From an uncultured Acidimicrobiia bacterium (GTDB lineage: Bacteria; Actinomycetota; Acidimicrobiia; Acidimicrobiales; CAIXPF01), in NCBI GenBank assembly GCA_903921205.1, contig CAIXPF010000203.1, forward strand, positions 1 to 44,834: a DNA stretch of 44,834 bases, read 5' to 3'. Numbering within the stretch: the stretch's first letter is position 1; each line of letters opens with the position of its first letter. This document shows, piece after piece, positions 8,211-15,483 of this stretch. A model generated the notes under the pieces. It worked only from the letters and a program-made list of their open reading frames with translations. It was not told where the DNA came from and did no database searches. Position numbers and translations under genes: made by a program.

Positions 8211-8264
8211 TTGCACACTTTCGATACTTTCGGCAATATACCCGAACAACATCGAAACTATCGG
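8211..8264 (+). promoter_or_regulatory. AT-rich divergent control region with direct repeats
   Basis: The heptamer ACTTTCG occurs at 8217-8223 and exactly 9 bases later at 8226-8232. A one-mismatch copy, ACTATCG, lies at 8257-8263. A longer 13-mer (TCGATACTTTCGG at 8221-8233) recurs with two mismatches at 8252-8264, 31 bases away. TTGCAC (8211-8216) followed after 17 bases by CAATAT (8234-8239) could serve as a promoter for the pilus genes. Spaced direct repeats beside a BldC-like gene fit head-to-tail binding, as described for BldC. Confidence 0.4.
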
Positions 8265-8265
8265 G

Positions 8266-9165
8266 ATGACACGGATGACATCTGCGAGCAAGGTAAGGGA
8301 TTCAGGTTTGACGTCGGGGATGACGTCGGGGATGACGTCGGGGATGACGCCGCCGGACGGCGGTCGGGGACCGGCCGGCCCCGGTCGACGATCCCGCCGC
8401 GACCGGCTCATCGGCGGCTCGACGCCGCTGCCGGGGCGTCGGGCGATGCTCGGTGCCCTGCTCATCACCGGTGCTGCGGTCCTGGCGTTCCTGGCCGTCT
8501 CCGGCGGGGACGATCGGCCGGCCGAGCGGTTCGTGGTGGCCAGCCGGGACCTCGACGCGGGCACGCTGCTCACCGATGACGACCTGGCCTTGGTTGCGCT
8601 CGACCTCCCGTCGGGCCAGGCGGCGAGCGCCCTTCGCGACCCGGGCGCGCTGCGCGACGCCGTGCTACGTGGACCGGTGGCCGCCGGCGCCCTGATCACC
8701 GACACCGTGGTCGGTCGCGATGCCGCGGCTCGCAGCGACGGCGACAGCAGCCGGTATCGCGAGGTGTCCTTCGCCGTGCCCCGCGCACGGGCCCTTTCGG
8801 GCCATCTCGCCAGCGGTGACCGGATCGATGTGCTCGCCACGATCGACGAGCACACCGAGGTCCTGGTGCAACGGGCCTTGCTGCTGGAAAGCTCGGACGG
8901 ATCCGACAGCGCCCTGGTGGTGTCCGACGACGTCGTGCTGACGGTGGCGCTCGACGATCCCGGCGACGCGCTGGCCGTCGCACACGGTGCCGCAGTGGGT
9001 GAGCTGACCGTGCTGCGCTCGACGCGCGCCGAGGACCGCCTGGCCCCCTCCTACCCACCGCAGGACGGTCGGACCTCCGCACCTGCTTCCAACTCCGCCG
9101 GGCCGACCGGTGCGTCGGGTTCGTCGGGTTCGTCGGGCACCGGGACCGGCCGGGTGAGCTCGTGA
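8266..9165 (+). CDS. cpaB: Tad pilus assembly protein CpaB/RcpC-like (SAF domain)
   Basis: CpaB/RcpC proteins sit in the envelope and help export or modify the Tad pilus. 299 residues if started at ATG 8266. Seen: a cytoplasmic N terminus, a single membrane segment near 61-80 (MLGALLITGAAVLAFLAVSG), then a periplasm-side SAF domain starting FVVASRDLDAGTLLTDDDLALVAL, and a Ser/Gly/Thr-rich tail. Start uncertain: 8266 has no Shine-Dalgarno, whereas an in-frame TTG at 8308 follows AGGGA with ideal spacing, and three further ATGs lie in a 12-bp repeat (8320, 8332, 8344). The stop overlaps the next gene as GTGA. First gene of the pilus operon. Confidence 0.82.
   Translation: MTRMTSASKVRDSGLTSGMTSGMTSGMTPPDGGRGPAGPGRRSRRDRLIGGSTPLPGRRAMLGALLITGAAVLAFLAVSGGDDRPAERFVVASRDLDAGTLLTDDDLALVALDLPSGQAASALRDPGALRDAVLRGPVAAGALITDTVVGRDAAARSDGDSSRYREVSFAVPRARALSGHLASGDRIDVLATIDEHTEVLVQRALLLESSDGSDSALVVSDDVVLTVALDDPGDALAVAHGAAVGELTVLRSTRAEDRLAPSYPPQDGRTSAPASNSAGPTGASGSSGSSGTGTGRVSS
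8310..8345 (+). repeat. 12-bp tandem repeat at the cpaB N terminus
   Basis: Three exact copies of GACGTCGGGGAT (8310-8321, 8322-8333, 8334-8345), with a partial fourth. Each encodes TSGM and offers an in-frame ATG, so copy-number change would alter only the N-terminal length or start choice. Confidence 0.9.
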
Positions 9166-10520
9166 ACCACCGCTACGTCGTACTCGGTCTCGCCCGGCCA
9201 CGGGCACCGTGGTTCGCCGAGGTCGGCCGCTGGGCGACGGCAGGCTCGGCTCCGCTGGAGTTCATCCGCTGCGTCGCCCGAGAGGAGCTGACCGCCAACC
9301 TGGCCTCGGGCCGACCGTTCTCCGCCGTCCTGGTCGACGCCGGTAGCCACGGGTTCGACCGGGATCTCATCGAGCTGGCCCGGACGGCCGGTTCCGCGAC
9401 GATAGTCGTGGACGACGCGCCCGCTCCCCGCGACTGGCAGGCGCTCGGTGCGCACGGCGTGCTCGGCGGCGGGTTCTCCCGGGCCGATCTGGTCCTGGCA
9501 CTCGACACCCACGCCAAGCCTCTACCCCGGGTCGACGCCGAGGCAGGCCATGTCCTGGAGGCCCGTCACGAGACAGAACCGGTCGCGCCCGCCACCGGGG
9601 ACAACCACTGGATCAGCGTGGTCGGCGCAGGGGCCGGCACGTCAGTGCTGGCCATGGCCCTTGCCCAGGCACTCGGCGAGGACCGGCAGCGCCGTGGCGA
9701 CGATGACCGGGTCGTGCTCGCCGATCTCTGCCTCGACGCCGACCAGGCCATGCTCCATGGCGCTGCGGACATCGTGCCCGGGATCAGCGAACTGGCCGAG
9801 GCCTACCGATCCGGTCGGCTCGAGGCCGCTGCGGTGCGGGACCTGACCTTCACCGTGCACGGCCGCGGTTACCACCTGCTGCTCGGTCTGCGCCGGCATC
9901 GCGACTGGGCGGCGCTCCGACCCCGATCGGTGGTCGCAGCGCTCGACGGACTCGCTGCGACCTACCCCGTCGTCGTGGCCGACACCGATGCCGACCTCGA
10001 GGGCGAGCAGGACTGTGGCAGCGTCGAGATCGAGGAACGCAACGTGCTCGCCCGCAGCGCCGTCGGCCGGGCTGACGTCGTGTTCGCCGTTGGGACCGGC
10101 GACCTCAAGGGACTGCATGCGCTGATCCGATTGCTCTGGCGCCTGCGTTCCTTCGGTGTGCCGACGGACCGGCTGGTCCCCGTCGTCAACCGGGCGCCAC
10201 GCCAGCCGCGGGCCCGTGCCGAGCTGACCCGGGCGATCCGCGAGCTCGGCTTCGCCCCCTCGCTGTCGCCGACCGGCGGTCACGACGGCGGATCGGAGCC
10301 GAACGGGCTCGCCGGCGTCGTCCTCGTGCCGAACGTCCGCCGGGTCGATCAGGTCGTGCGGGACGGTGGCCGGCTCCCGGATGCGCTGGGGCGGCCGTTG
10401 GCCAGGGCCGTCGATGCGGTCCTGAACGAGCTCGGCGGCCGCGCCGACCACGGCACCGAACCCCAGCCGGTTCGCCCCGGCGATCTCGGCAACCGTTTCG
10501 ACGACAGGGCGGCGAGCTGA
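9162..10520 (+). CDS. cpaE: CpaE/TadZ-like pilus localisation ATPase with degenerate P-loop
   Basis: 452 residues. TadZ/CpaE proteins are MinD/ParA relatives that place the pilus machine at its site in the cell. Seen: an N-terminal receiver-like domain (about 1-115, with VLVDAG) and a ParA-like domain from about 150 starting ISVVGAGAGTSVLAMALAQ, then VVLADLCLDADQ and the VVVADTD strand. The P-loop lacks the usual lysines (no KGGxGKT), so ATP hydrolysis is doubtful; this is known in some Tad-associated members. The GTG start overlaps the cpaB stop and the stop overlaps the tadA start (TGATG). Called by motif and gene order; overall similarity not tested. Confidence 0.8.
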   Translation: MNHRYVVLGLARPRAPWFAEVGRWATAGSAPLEFIRCVAREELTANLASGRPFSAVLVDAGSHGFDRDLIELARTAGSATIVVDDAPAPRDWQALGAHGVLGGGFSRADLVLALDTHAKPLPRVDAEAGHVLEARHETEPVAPATGDNHWISVVGAGAGTSVLAMALAQALGEDRQRRGDDDRVVLADLCLDADQAMLHGAADIVPGISELAEAYRSGRLEAAAVRDLTFTVHGRGYHLLLGLRRHRDWAALRPRSVVAALDGLAATYPVVVADTDADLEGEQDCGSVEIEERNVLARSAVGRADVVFAVGTGDLKGLHALIRLLWRLRSFGVPTDRLVPVVNRAPRQPRARAELTRAIRELGFAPSLSPTGGHDGGSEPNGLAGVVLVPNVRRVDQVVRDGGRLPDALGRPLARAVDAVLNELGGRADHGTEPQPVRPGDLGNRFDDRAAS

Positions 10521-11845
10521 TGGTCGCCACCGTCGAATCCTCGCTCACGCCGACCGGCCCCCAGGACGCCGGTTCGCCGCTGCGCCATCTCGAGCGCACG
10601 GTCCAGGAGCGCGCCGCAGCGCTGTCGCTCGACATGGCGTCGCCGGTCAGCACGCGCACCCTCCGGCGCCTCGTCGATGAGGAGATCGAGCGCTGGAACC
10701 TCGACCACCGCCGTGGTAGCCGCCCCTTCGCCCTGGTCGATCACGAGGCCGTGGCGCAACGCGCGATGCGCAACCTGACGGGGTACGGCCCGCTCGAGGA
10801 GTTGCTCGCCGACGATGACGTCTGGGAGCTGATGGTCAATGCCCCCGATGCGATCTTCGTGCGCCGGCACCGAGGCCCGAGCGGCTACCACCACGAGGCG
10901 TTCCACGACGACGACCACGTGTTGCGCACCATGACCAAACTGCTCGACGACGCGGGCAGTCACCGCAAGCTCGATCCCGCCGAGGGCCTGCAGGACGCGC
11001 AGCTGGCCTCGGGCGCCCGGGTCCATATCGTCCACGGTGATCTCAGCCGGGGCGGGCACCTGCTGGTCAACATCCGCAAGTTCACCGGCCTGTCGTTCAA
11101 CCGGCTCGATCAGCTGGTCCGAGCGGGCATGCTCGACGCAGCAAGTGCCCGGTTTCTCGCCGCTGCGGTGTCCGCCCGCTGCTCGATCGTGTTCGCCGGA
11201 GCGCCGGGATCGGGCAAGACGACGTTGCTGAGCTGCTGCACGGCCGAACTCGACCCGACTCTACGGGTGGTGACCGCGGAGGAAGTCTTCGAGCTGGACA
11301 TTCCCATGGCGAACCTCGCCCAGGTCCAGACCCGCGCCGCCCGAAGCGACCGGGCGGAGGTCGACCTGCGCCGGCTGGTGGCCGGGTTCCTGCGCATGTC
11401 CCCCGACATCGCCATCGTCGGCGAGGTCCGCGATCGCGAAGCACTGCCGCTGCTGCTCACCCTGTCCTCGGGGGTGAAGGGGTACACCACCATCCATGCC
11501 GGTTCGGCCCGCCAGGCGTTGACCCGTCTGCGGTTCGTCTGCCAGTTGGCCGATGCGGCGCGCGACCTTCCGATGAGCGCCCTCAACACCCTGGTGAGCG
11601 AGTCGATCGACCTCGTGGTCCACTGCGGACGCGGCCCGAACGGCCCGCAGGTCAACGAGATCGCCGCCGTCGAGGACCTCACGGGCGGCCTCGACGCCGC
11701 CCAGTTCACGGTCACCGACCTGTTCCACCGGGCCGGTCCCGGCCGGGCACTCCGTTGGAGCGGCCACCTGCCGGTCCGGCTCGAGCGGGCCATGGCCACC
11801 GCCGGGCACGATCTGCGGGCCCTGCTCCAGGACGGCGCGCCATGA
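10520..11845 (+). CDS. tadA: Tad secretion ATPase TadA/CpaF
   Basis: 441-residue motor ATPase of the type II/IV secretion superfamily that powers Tad pilus assembly at the inner face of the membrane. Seen: N-terminal domain with TGYGPLEELLADDDVWELMV (residues 87-106), Walker A GAPGSGKT (227-234), Walker B DIAIVGE (296-302) and the His-box TTIHA (323-327). All catalytic elements are present. The start overlaps the cpaE stop by one base; the stop overlaps tadB as ATGA. A single ATPase implies that one motor serves assembly, and possibly retraction. Confidence 0.93.
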   Translation: MVATVESSLTPTGPQDAGSPLRHLERTVQERAAALSLDMASPVSTRTLRRLVDEEIERWNLDHRRGSRPFALVDHEAVAQRAMRNLTGYGPLEELLADDDVWELMVNAPDAIFVRRHRGPSGYHHEAFHDDDHVLRTMTKLLDDAGSHRKLDPAEGLQDAQLASGARVHIVHGDLSRGGHLLVNIRKFTGLSFNRLDQLVRAGMLDAASARFLAAAVSARCSIVFAGAPGSGKTTLLSCCTAELDPTLRVVTAEEVFELDIPMANLAQVQTRAARSDRAEVDLRRLVAGFLRMSPDIAIVGEVRDREALPLLLTLSSGVKGYTTIHAGSARQALTRLRFVCQLADAARDLPMSALNTLVSESIDLVVHCGRGPNGPQVNEIAAVEDLTGGLDAAQFTVTDLFHRAGPGRALRWSGHLPVRLERAMATAGHDLRALLQDGAP

Positions 11846-12771
11846 CCGCCTCGATCGTCGCGCTGCTCGCCGCGACGGGCACCTACCTGCTGTTCACGGC
11901 CACGGCATTCGGTTGGCGCGACCGAGCGCCGGCAACCGCCGGGCGGCTCGGCTTCACCCCGCGGGCCGCGCTGCGTCAATGGCTCGCCCAGGCCGGGCTC
12001 GCCGAGGTCGCCCTCGGCGAGTTCGTGTCGGCCATGGCGCTGCTCGGCGCCGGCGGGACGGCGTTGGCCTACGCCGTGTTCGGGTCCCTGTTGCCGGCGA
12101 TCTTCGCGGGCGTCGCTTCGGCCTGCGCGCCCGTCGGGCTCTACCGGAACCGTCGCCAGGCCCGACGCGAGCATGCAGCCGACGAGTGGCCGCGCCTCAT
12201 CGAGGAGCTCCGGCTGCGATCGACGACCCTCGGCCGATCGCTGCCCCAGGCGCTCTTCGAGGTCGGCGCGAGCACCTCCGACGAGCTCCGCCCGGCCTTC
12301 GACGCCGCCAAACGCGAATGGCTCATCAGCACCGACTTCGCCCACACCCTCGACGTGCTGAAGACCCAACTCGCCGATGCCACGGCGGATCTGGTGTGCG
12401 AGATGCTGCTGATCGCCCACGATCTCGGCGGCACCGATCTCGGCCCGCGGCTCAGTGCCCTGGCCGAGGACCGCCGCAACGATGTCGCCAGCCGGAAGGA
12501 CGCACGGGCAAGACAGGCCGGGGTGCGCTTCGCCCGCCGCTTCGTGCTCGTCGTACCGCTTGGTATGGCAGCGGCGGGTTCCCTCATCGGGACCGGGCGA
12601 GCGGCCTACTCCACTGCGCTCGGCCAGGCGCTCGTGCTGGTCGCCCTCGGCCTGATGCTGCTGTGCTGGGCATGGGCAGGCCGGTTCATGCGGCTGCCGG
12701 AACCCCAGCGGGTCTTCGCCCCGGCCCCACGGTCCGACCTGGCCGCCGACGATCGAGCGGCACAGCCATGA
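11842..12771 (+). CDS. tadB: Tad inner-membrane platform protein TadB
   Basis: 309-residue type II secretion F-domain protein. Seen: N-terminal membrane segment (IVALLAATGTYLLFTAT), a second near 55-90 (AMALLGAGGTALAYAVFGSLLPAIFAGVASACAPVG is the hydrophobic region), a cytoplasmic four-helix F domain with the hallmark EEL-RLRSTTLGRSLPQAL and LLIAHDLGGTDLG, then two C-terminal membrane helices. The ATG at 11842 is chosen because it forms an ATGA overlap with tadA; the frame open upstream is antisense-like. It pairs with TadC to form the platform that contacts TadA. Confidence 0.87.
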   Translation: MTASIVALLAATGTYLLFTATAFGWRDRAPATAGRLGFTPRAALRQWLAQAGLAEVALGEFVSAMALLGAGGTALAYAVFGSLLPAIFAGVASACAPVGLYRNRRQARREHAADEWPRLIEELRLRSTTLGRSLPQALFEVGASTSDELRPAFDAAKREWLISTDFAHTLDVLKTQLADATADLVCEMLLIAHDLGGTDLGPRLSALAEDRRNDVASRKDARARQAGVRFARRFVLVVPLGMAAAGSLIGTGRAAYSTALGQALVLVALGLMLLCWAWAGRFMRLPEPQRVFAPAPRSDLAADDRAAQP

Positions 12772-13676
12772 GCCGGACCGCGCTCATCGCCGTTGTCGGG
12801 TTGTGGGCCGGCCTGGTTCTGGTGCTCGCCGAGTTCCGGTGGTTCCGGCGCAGCGGGCTCACCGAACGGCTGCACCGTTACGCCCCGGCGACGGCCGGCT
12901 CGACGCGTCGCAACGGGGCGCTGTCGGCGGCCTCCGTCGCGGAGGTCGTCGGGCCCCTCATGAGCGCGGCTGCAGACCGTGTGCTGAGCCTGTTGGGGGC
13001 GAACGAATCGTTGAGCATCACGCTGCAACGGTTGCACGCACCGATCGACGCGGCAACGTTCCGCCTGCGCGAAGCCGGTTGGGTGGCAGGGTCCTTCGCC
13101 GTGGCGGTACTGGCGGCCACCGCCCTGGCCCCACCACCCCCACTCACCGTGCTCCTGCTCGCCGGCGCTCCCCTGCTTGCGTTCCTCGTCGTGGAACAGC
13201 GGCTGTCTGCGGCGAGCGCGGCGCGTCGCCAGCGTCTGTTCGAGGAGCTCCCGGTGGTGACCGAGCAGCTCGGCATGCTGCTCGGTGCCGGGTACTCGCT
13301 CGGTGCCGCGATCGGACGGCTCGGCAGCCGCGGCCGCGGTGCGGCGGCGGAAGATCTCCGGCGGGTTTCCAACCGCATCCGTCAGGGCCTGTCCGAGGAG
13401 CAGGCCCTGCGCGAATGGTCGGCCATCGCCGATCTTCCCGAGGTGAACCGACTCGTGGACCTGCTGGCGTTGAACCGACACGGCGCCGACCTCGGGCCAC
13501 TCGTGGCCGGCGAGGCACGGGCCATCCGGCGGGAGGCACACCGCCGGCTGCTCGAGGTCATCGACCGCCGGGCCCAGTTGGTTTGGATCCCGGTCACCAT
13601 CGCCACGCTGGTCCCCGGCGTGCTGTTCATGGCCATCCCGTTCATCGAGGCCATGCGCACCTTCGCCGCGCTCTGA
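12768..13676 (+). CDS. tadC: Tad inner-membrane platform protein TadC
   Basis: 302-residue second F-domain protein. Seen: an N-terminal membrane helix (TALIAVVGLWAGLVLVLAEF), two more near 110-145, the F-domain core FEELPVVTEQLGMLLGAGYSL with LLALNRHGADLGPLVAGEA, and a C-terminal helix (PVTIATLVPGVLFMAIPF). It starts with an ATGA overlap on the tadB stop. A much longer open frame begins near 11913, but its N-terminal part is a shadow of tadB. Confidence 0.88.
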   Translation: MSRTALIAVVGLWAGLVLVLAEFRWFRRSGLTERLHRYAPATAGSTRRNGALSAASVAEVVGPLMSAAADRVLSLLGANESLSITLQRLHAPIDAATFRLREAGWVAGSFAVAVLAATALAPPPPLTVLLLAGAPLLAFLVVEQRLSAASAARRQRLFEELPVVTEQLGMLLGAGYSLGAAIGRLGSRGRGAAAEDLRRVSNRIRQGLSEEQALREWSAIADLPEVNRLVDLLALNRHGADLGPLVAGEARAIRREAHRRLLEVIDRRAQLVWIPVTIATLVPGVLFMAIPFIEAMRTFAAL

Positions 13677-13720
13677 CCGCTCGGAGCCGCCCGGCATCGG
13701 CCGGCAATGCCGCAAGACGT

Positions 13721-13750
13721 ACCCGACAACAACCCGACAACAACCCGACA
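13721..13750 (+). repeat. 11-bp tandem repeat before the pilin-like gene
   Basis: ACCCGACAACA occurs at 13721-13731 and 13732-13742, with an eight-base partial at 13743-13750. It lies in the 91-base gap between tadC and the pilin-like gene, the only real gap within the pilus operon before 15413. Confidence 0.85.
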
Positions 13751-13767
13751 TGAACGAAGGCGGAATC

Positions 13768-14022
13768 ATGAACCACGACAACCGGTCCCAGTCCGTTCTG
13801 GTCGATCTCGGCAGACGCGTCCATGCAACGGCGCTGGCCTGGCGGATCACCCTGTCCGATCGTCTGCACCAGCACGACGACCGGGGCGAGGGCGTGATCT
13901 CCATGGCCATCGCCGTGCTCATCGTGGCCTTCCTCGGCGCTGCGGCCTGGCTGGCCTTCAAGGGCCTCCTCGACGGCACCAAGGAGAAGGCGGAAGCCCA
14001 GATCGCCCGGGTCGGTGGCTGA
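13768..14022 (+). CDS. Small single-pass pilin-like protein (possible Flp pilin)
   Basis: 84 residues: a polar, His/Asp-rich leader, then one hydrophobic helix (about 43-63, VISMAIAVLIVAFLGAAAWLAF) and a short charged tail. This is the build of a Flp pilin, and the position after tadC fits. However, the canonical prepilin site (Gly, four residues, Glu-Tyr) is absent; the junction reads DRGEGVISM. The leader of about 40 residues is long. The ATG at 13768 has GAAGG at 13756-13760; an ATG at 13750 has none. It may be the major pilin of a divergent type, or a minor subunit. The next start lies inside its last codons. Confidence 0.65.
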   Translation: MNHDNRSQSVLVDLGRRVHATALAWRITLSDRLHQHDDRGEGVISMAIAVLIVAFLGAAAWLAFKGLLDGTKEKAEAQIARVGG

Positions 14023-14437
14023 AGCAGCCGCGAGCAGGGAGGCCGAGCGGGGCAGCGGCGTCCTCGGCCTGTGCTTCGGCGTGCTGGGATTCCTCGGGTT
14101 CCTGCTCCTCGCCACCCAGATCGCGATGAGCCTCTACGCGAACACGGTGGTGAGCGGGGCGGCGCTCGACGGCGGCCGCATCGTCGCCCGCGCCGCCGGA
14201 GCCGACGGCGTGCTCGGGCCGGGCGAGCTCGCCTCGGCGCGCTCGGCCGCCGAACGACGAGTGCGCGACCTGCTCGGCGAGGCCGCCCGGTTCGAGGTGA
14301 CCGGCGTCGACCTCGCAGCCGATCGGATCACGGTGTCGGTGCAGGCCCCTCGCCCCCGGCTGCTCCTCGGTGGGGGGACGTTGGGCTCCGACACCGTCAC
14401 CCGGCACGCCGAGGTGCGGCTCGAGGTCCTGCAATGA
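14015..14437 (+). CDS. TadE-like pseudopilin 1
   Basis: 140 residues. A short charged N terminus ends in ERGSG, then a hydrophobic helix (about 16-40, VLGLCFGVLGFLGFLLLATQI) and a soluble domain. This matches TadE/TadG-type minor pilins, whose helix follows an E-R-G-S motif cut by prepilin peptidase. The GTG start overlaps the previous gene by 8 bases, and the stop overlaps the next as ATGA. Its predicted role is initiation or tip assembly of the pilus. Confidence 0.72.
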   Translation: MAEAAASREAERGSGVLGLCFGVLGFLGFLLLATQIAMSLYANTVVSGAALDGGRIVARAAGADGVLGPGELASARSAAERRVRDLLGEAARFEVTGVDLAADRITVSVQAPRPRLLLGGGTLGSDTVTRHAEVRLEVLQ

Positions 14438-14937
14438 CCGGACGCCCACCCGACGCACCACGTCCACGGCGAGCGCCGCCGCCAGCGCCCGATGATCGGG
14501 AATCCGGACAGGTCGCCGGGATCGAGATCCTGCCGTTCGCGCTCCTGATCTTCGTCGCCGGGATGCTGCTGGTGGCCAACGCCTGGGCGGTGATCAACGC
14601 CAAGATGGCTGCGTCGAATGCGGCTGCCCAGACGGCGCGGACCTATGCCGAGACACCGGCCGGCATGGGCCCAGCGGCGGCGTGGGCACGGGCCGCAGCA
14701 GCCGGCGACCGGGCCTTCGCCGCCGCAGGCGTCACCCCCGAGCACCGCAGCCTCCGCCCTCGGGCACGGCCGGGTCCGTTCCGTTGCAGCCGGGTCGTCG
14801 TCGAGGCGCAGGTCACCGTCGAACGGATCGTCGTGCCGTGGCTGGGTGGCTTCGGCGACGGCCTCGACGTGCACGCGACCCACAGCGAGTTGGTCGACCC
14901 GTACCGCAGCGGACTCGAAGGCGGCGACTGTGGGTGA
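14434..14937 (+). CDS. TadE-like pseudopilin 2
   Basis: 167 residues. A proline-rich basic leader is followed by RESGQVAGIE and a hydrophobic helix (about 32-52, ILPFALLIFVAGMLLVANAW), with a Glu close to the position used for N-terminal methylation and assembly in pilins. The soluble part contains a single pair of cysteines (about 119 and 166). The start forms ATGA with the preceding gene; the frame open further upstream is a shadow. Second of three consecutive TadE/TadG-like genes. Confidence 0.7.
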   Translation: MTGRPPDAPRPRRAPPPAPDDRESGQVAGIEILPFALLIFVAGMLLVANAWAVINAKMAASNAAAQTARTYAETPAGMGPAAAWARAAAAGDRAFAAAGVTPEHRSLRPRARPGPFRCSRVVVEAQVTVERIVVPWLGGFGDGLDVHATHSELVDPYRSGLEGGDCG

Positions 14938-15412
14938 CGTTGCGCAGCGTTCCGACGCAGTCGGACGACGACTGGCGGGCGCGGCGGACCCGGAGCAGGG
15001 CAGCGCCCTGCTGCTCGCCCCCGCCGGGCTGCTGATCCTGCTCGTCCTTGCTGCGTTGTGTTTCGACCTGACCCTGGCATTCCAGACCAAGCGACAGTTG
15101 GTCGAACTGGCCGACGCAGCGGCTAACGACGCGGTGACCTTCGGCCTCGACGAAGGGCGTCTGCGCGCCACCGGTGCCTATTGCCTGTCCCGCGAGCGGG
15201 CAGTTCGCTCGGTCGCCGGCGACCTGGCGGCGACCGACGTCGACGCCGAGATCGTCAGCGTCCACGTGATGCCGACGGGCGCTTCTTGCCCGACCGAGGT
15301 CGCAGTGACCCTGCGCACGACCTCTCCCTATCCGTTCAGCCGGGCGGTGTTCCGCGACGTCGTCGGCACCACCATCGAGGCGCGTGGCCGGGCAGCCGCG
15401 GTCCTCCGATGA
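14930..15412 (+). CDS. TadE/TadG-like pseudopilin 3
   Basis: 160 residues. The leader ends in PEQGSALLL, then a hydrophobic helix (about 26-50) and a soluble domain with two cysteines (about 84 and 121). The segment KRQLVELADAAANDAV resembles the ADAAA stretch of TadG-like proteins. The GTG start overlaps the previous stop by 8 bases. It is the last gene of the first pilus transcript; an AT-rich 71-base gap follows. Confidence 0.7.
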   Translation: MGDVAQRSDAVGRRLAGAADPEQGSALLLAPAGLLILLVLAALCFDLTLAFQTKRQLVELADAAANDAVTFGLDEGRLRATGAYCLSRERAVRSVAGDLAATDVDAEIVSVHVMPTGASCPTEVAVTLRTTSPYPFSRAVFRDVVGTTIEARGRAAAVLR

Positions 15413-15420
15413 GAAATCAT

Positions 15421-15449
15421 TTTCCGTGCTTTCCAGTGGTTTCTATTGT
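15421..15449 (+). promoter_or_regulatory. Candidate internal promoter before the pseudokinase gene
   Basis: The 71-base gap is unusually AT-rich for this window. TTTCCG (15421-15426) and TATTGT (15444-15449) are 17 bases apart. The -35 match is weak, so this rests mainly on AT content and spacing. Confidence 0.35.
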
Positions 15450-15483
15450 TTACGGAGTCAGATCGGTCGACGGGAGGACGCGA

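Noticed and set aside
11913-12767. Long N-terminal extension of TadC
   Set aside because: The sequence in this frame is Arg/Pro-rich antigenic noise over tadB; the ATGA overlap at 12768 gives a normal TadC.
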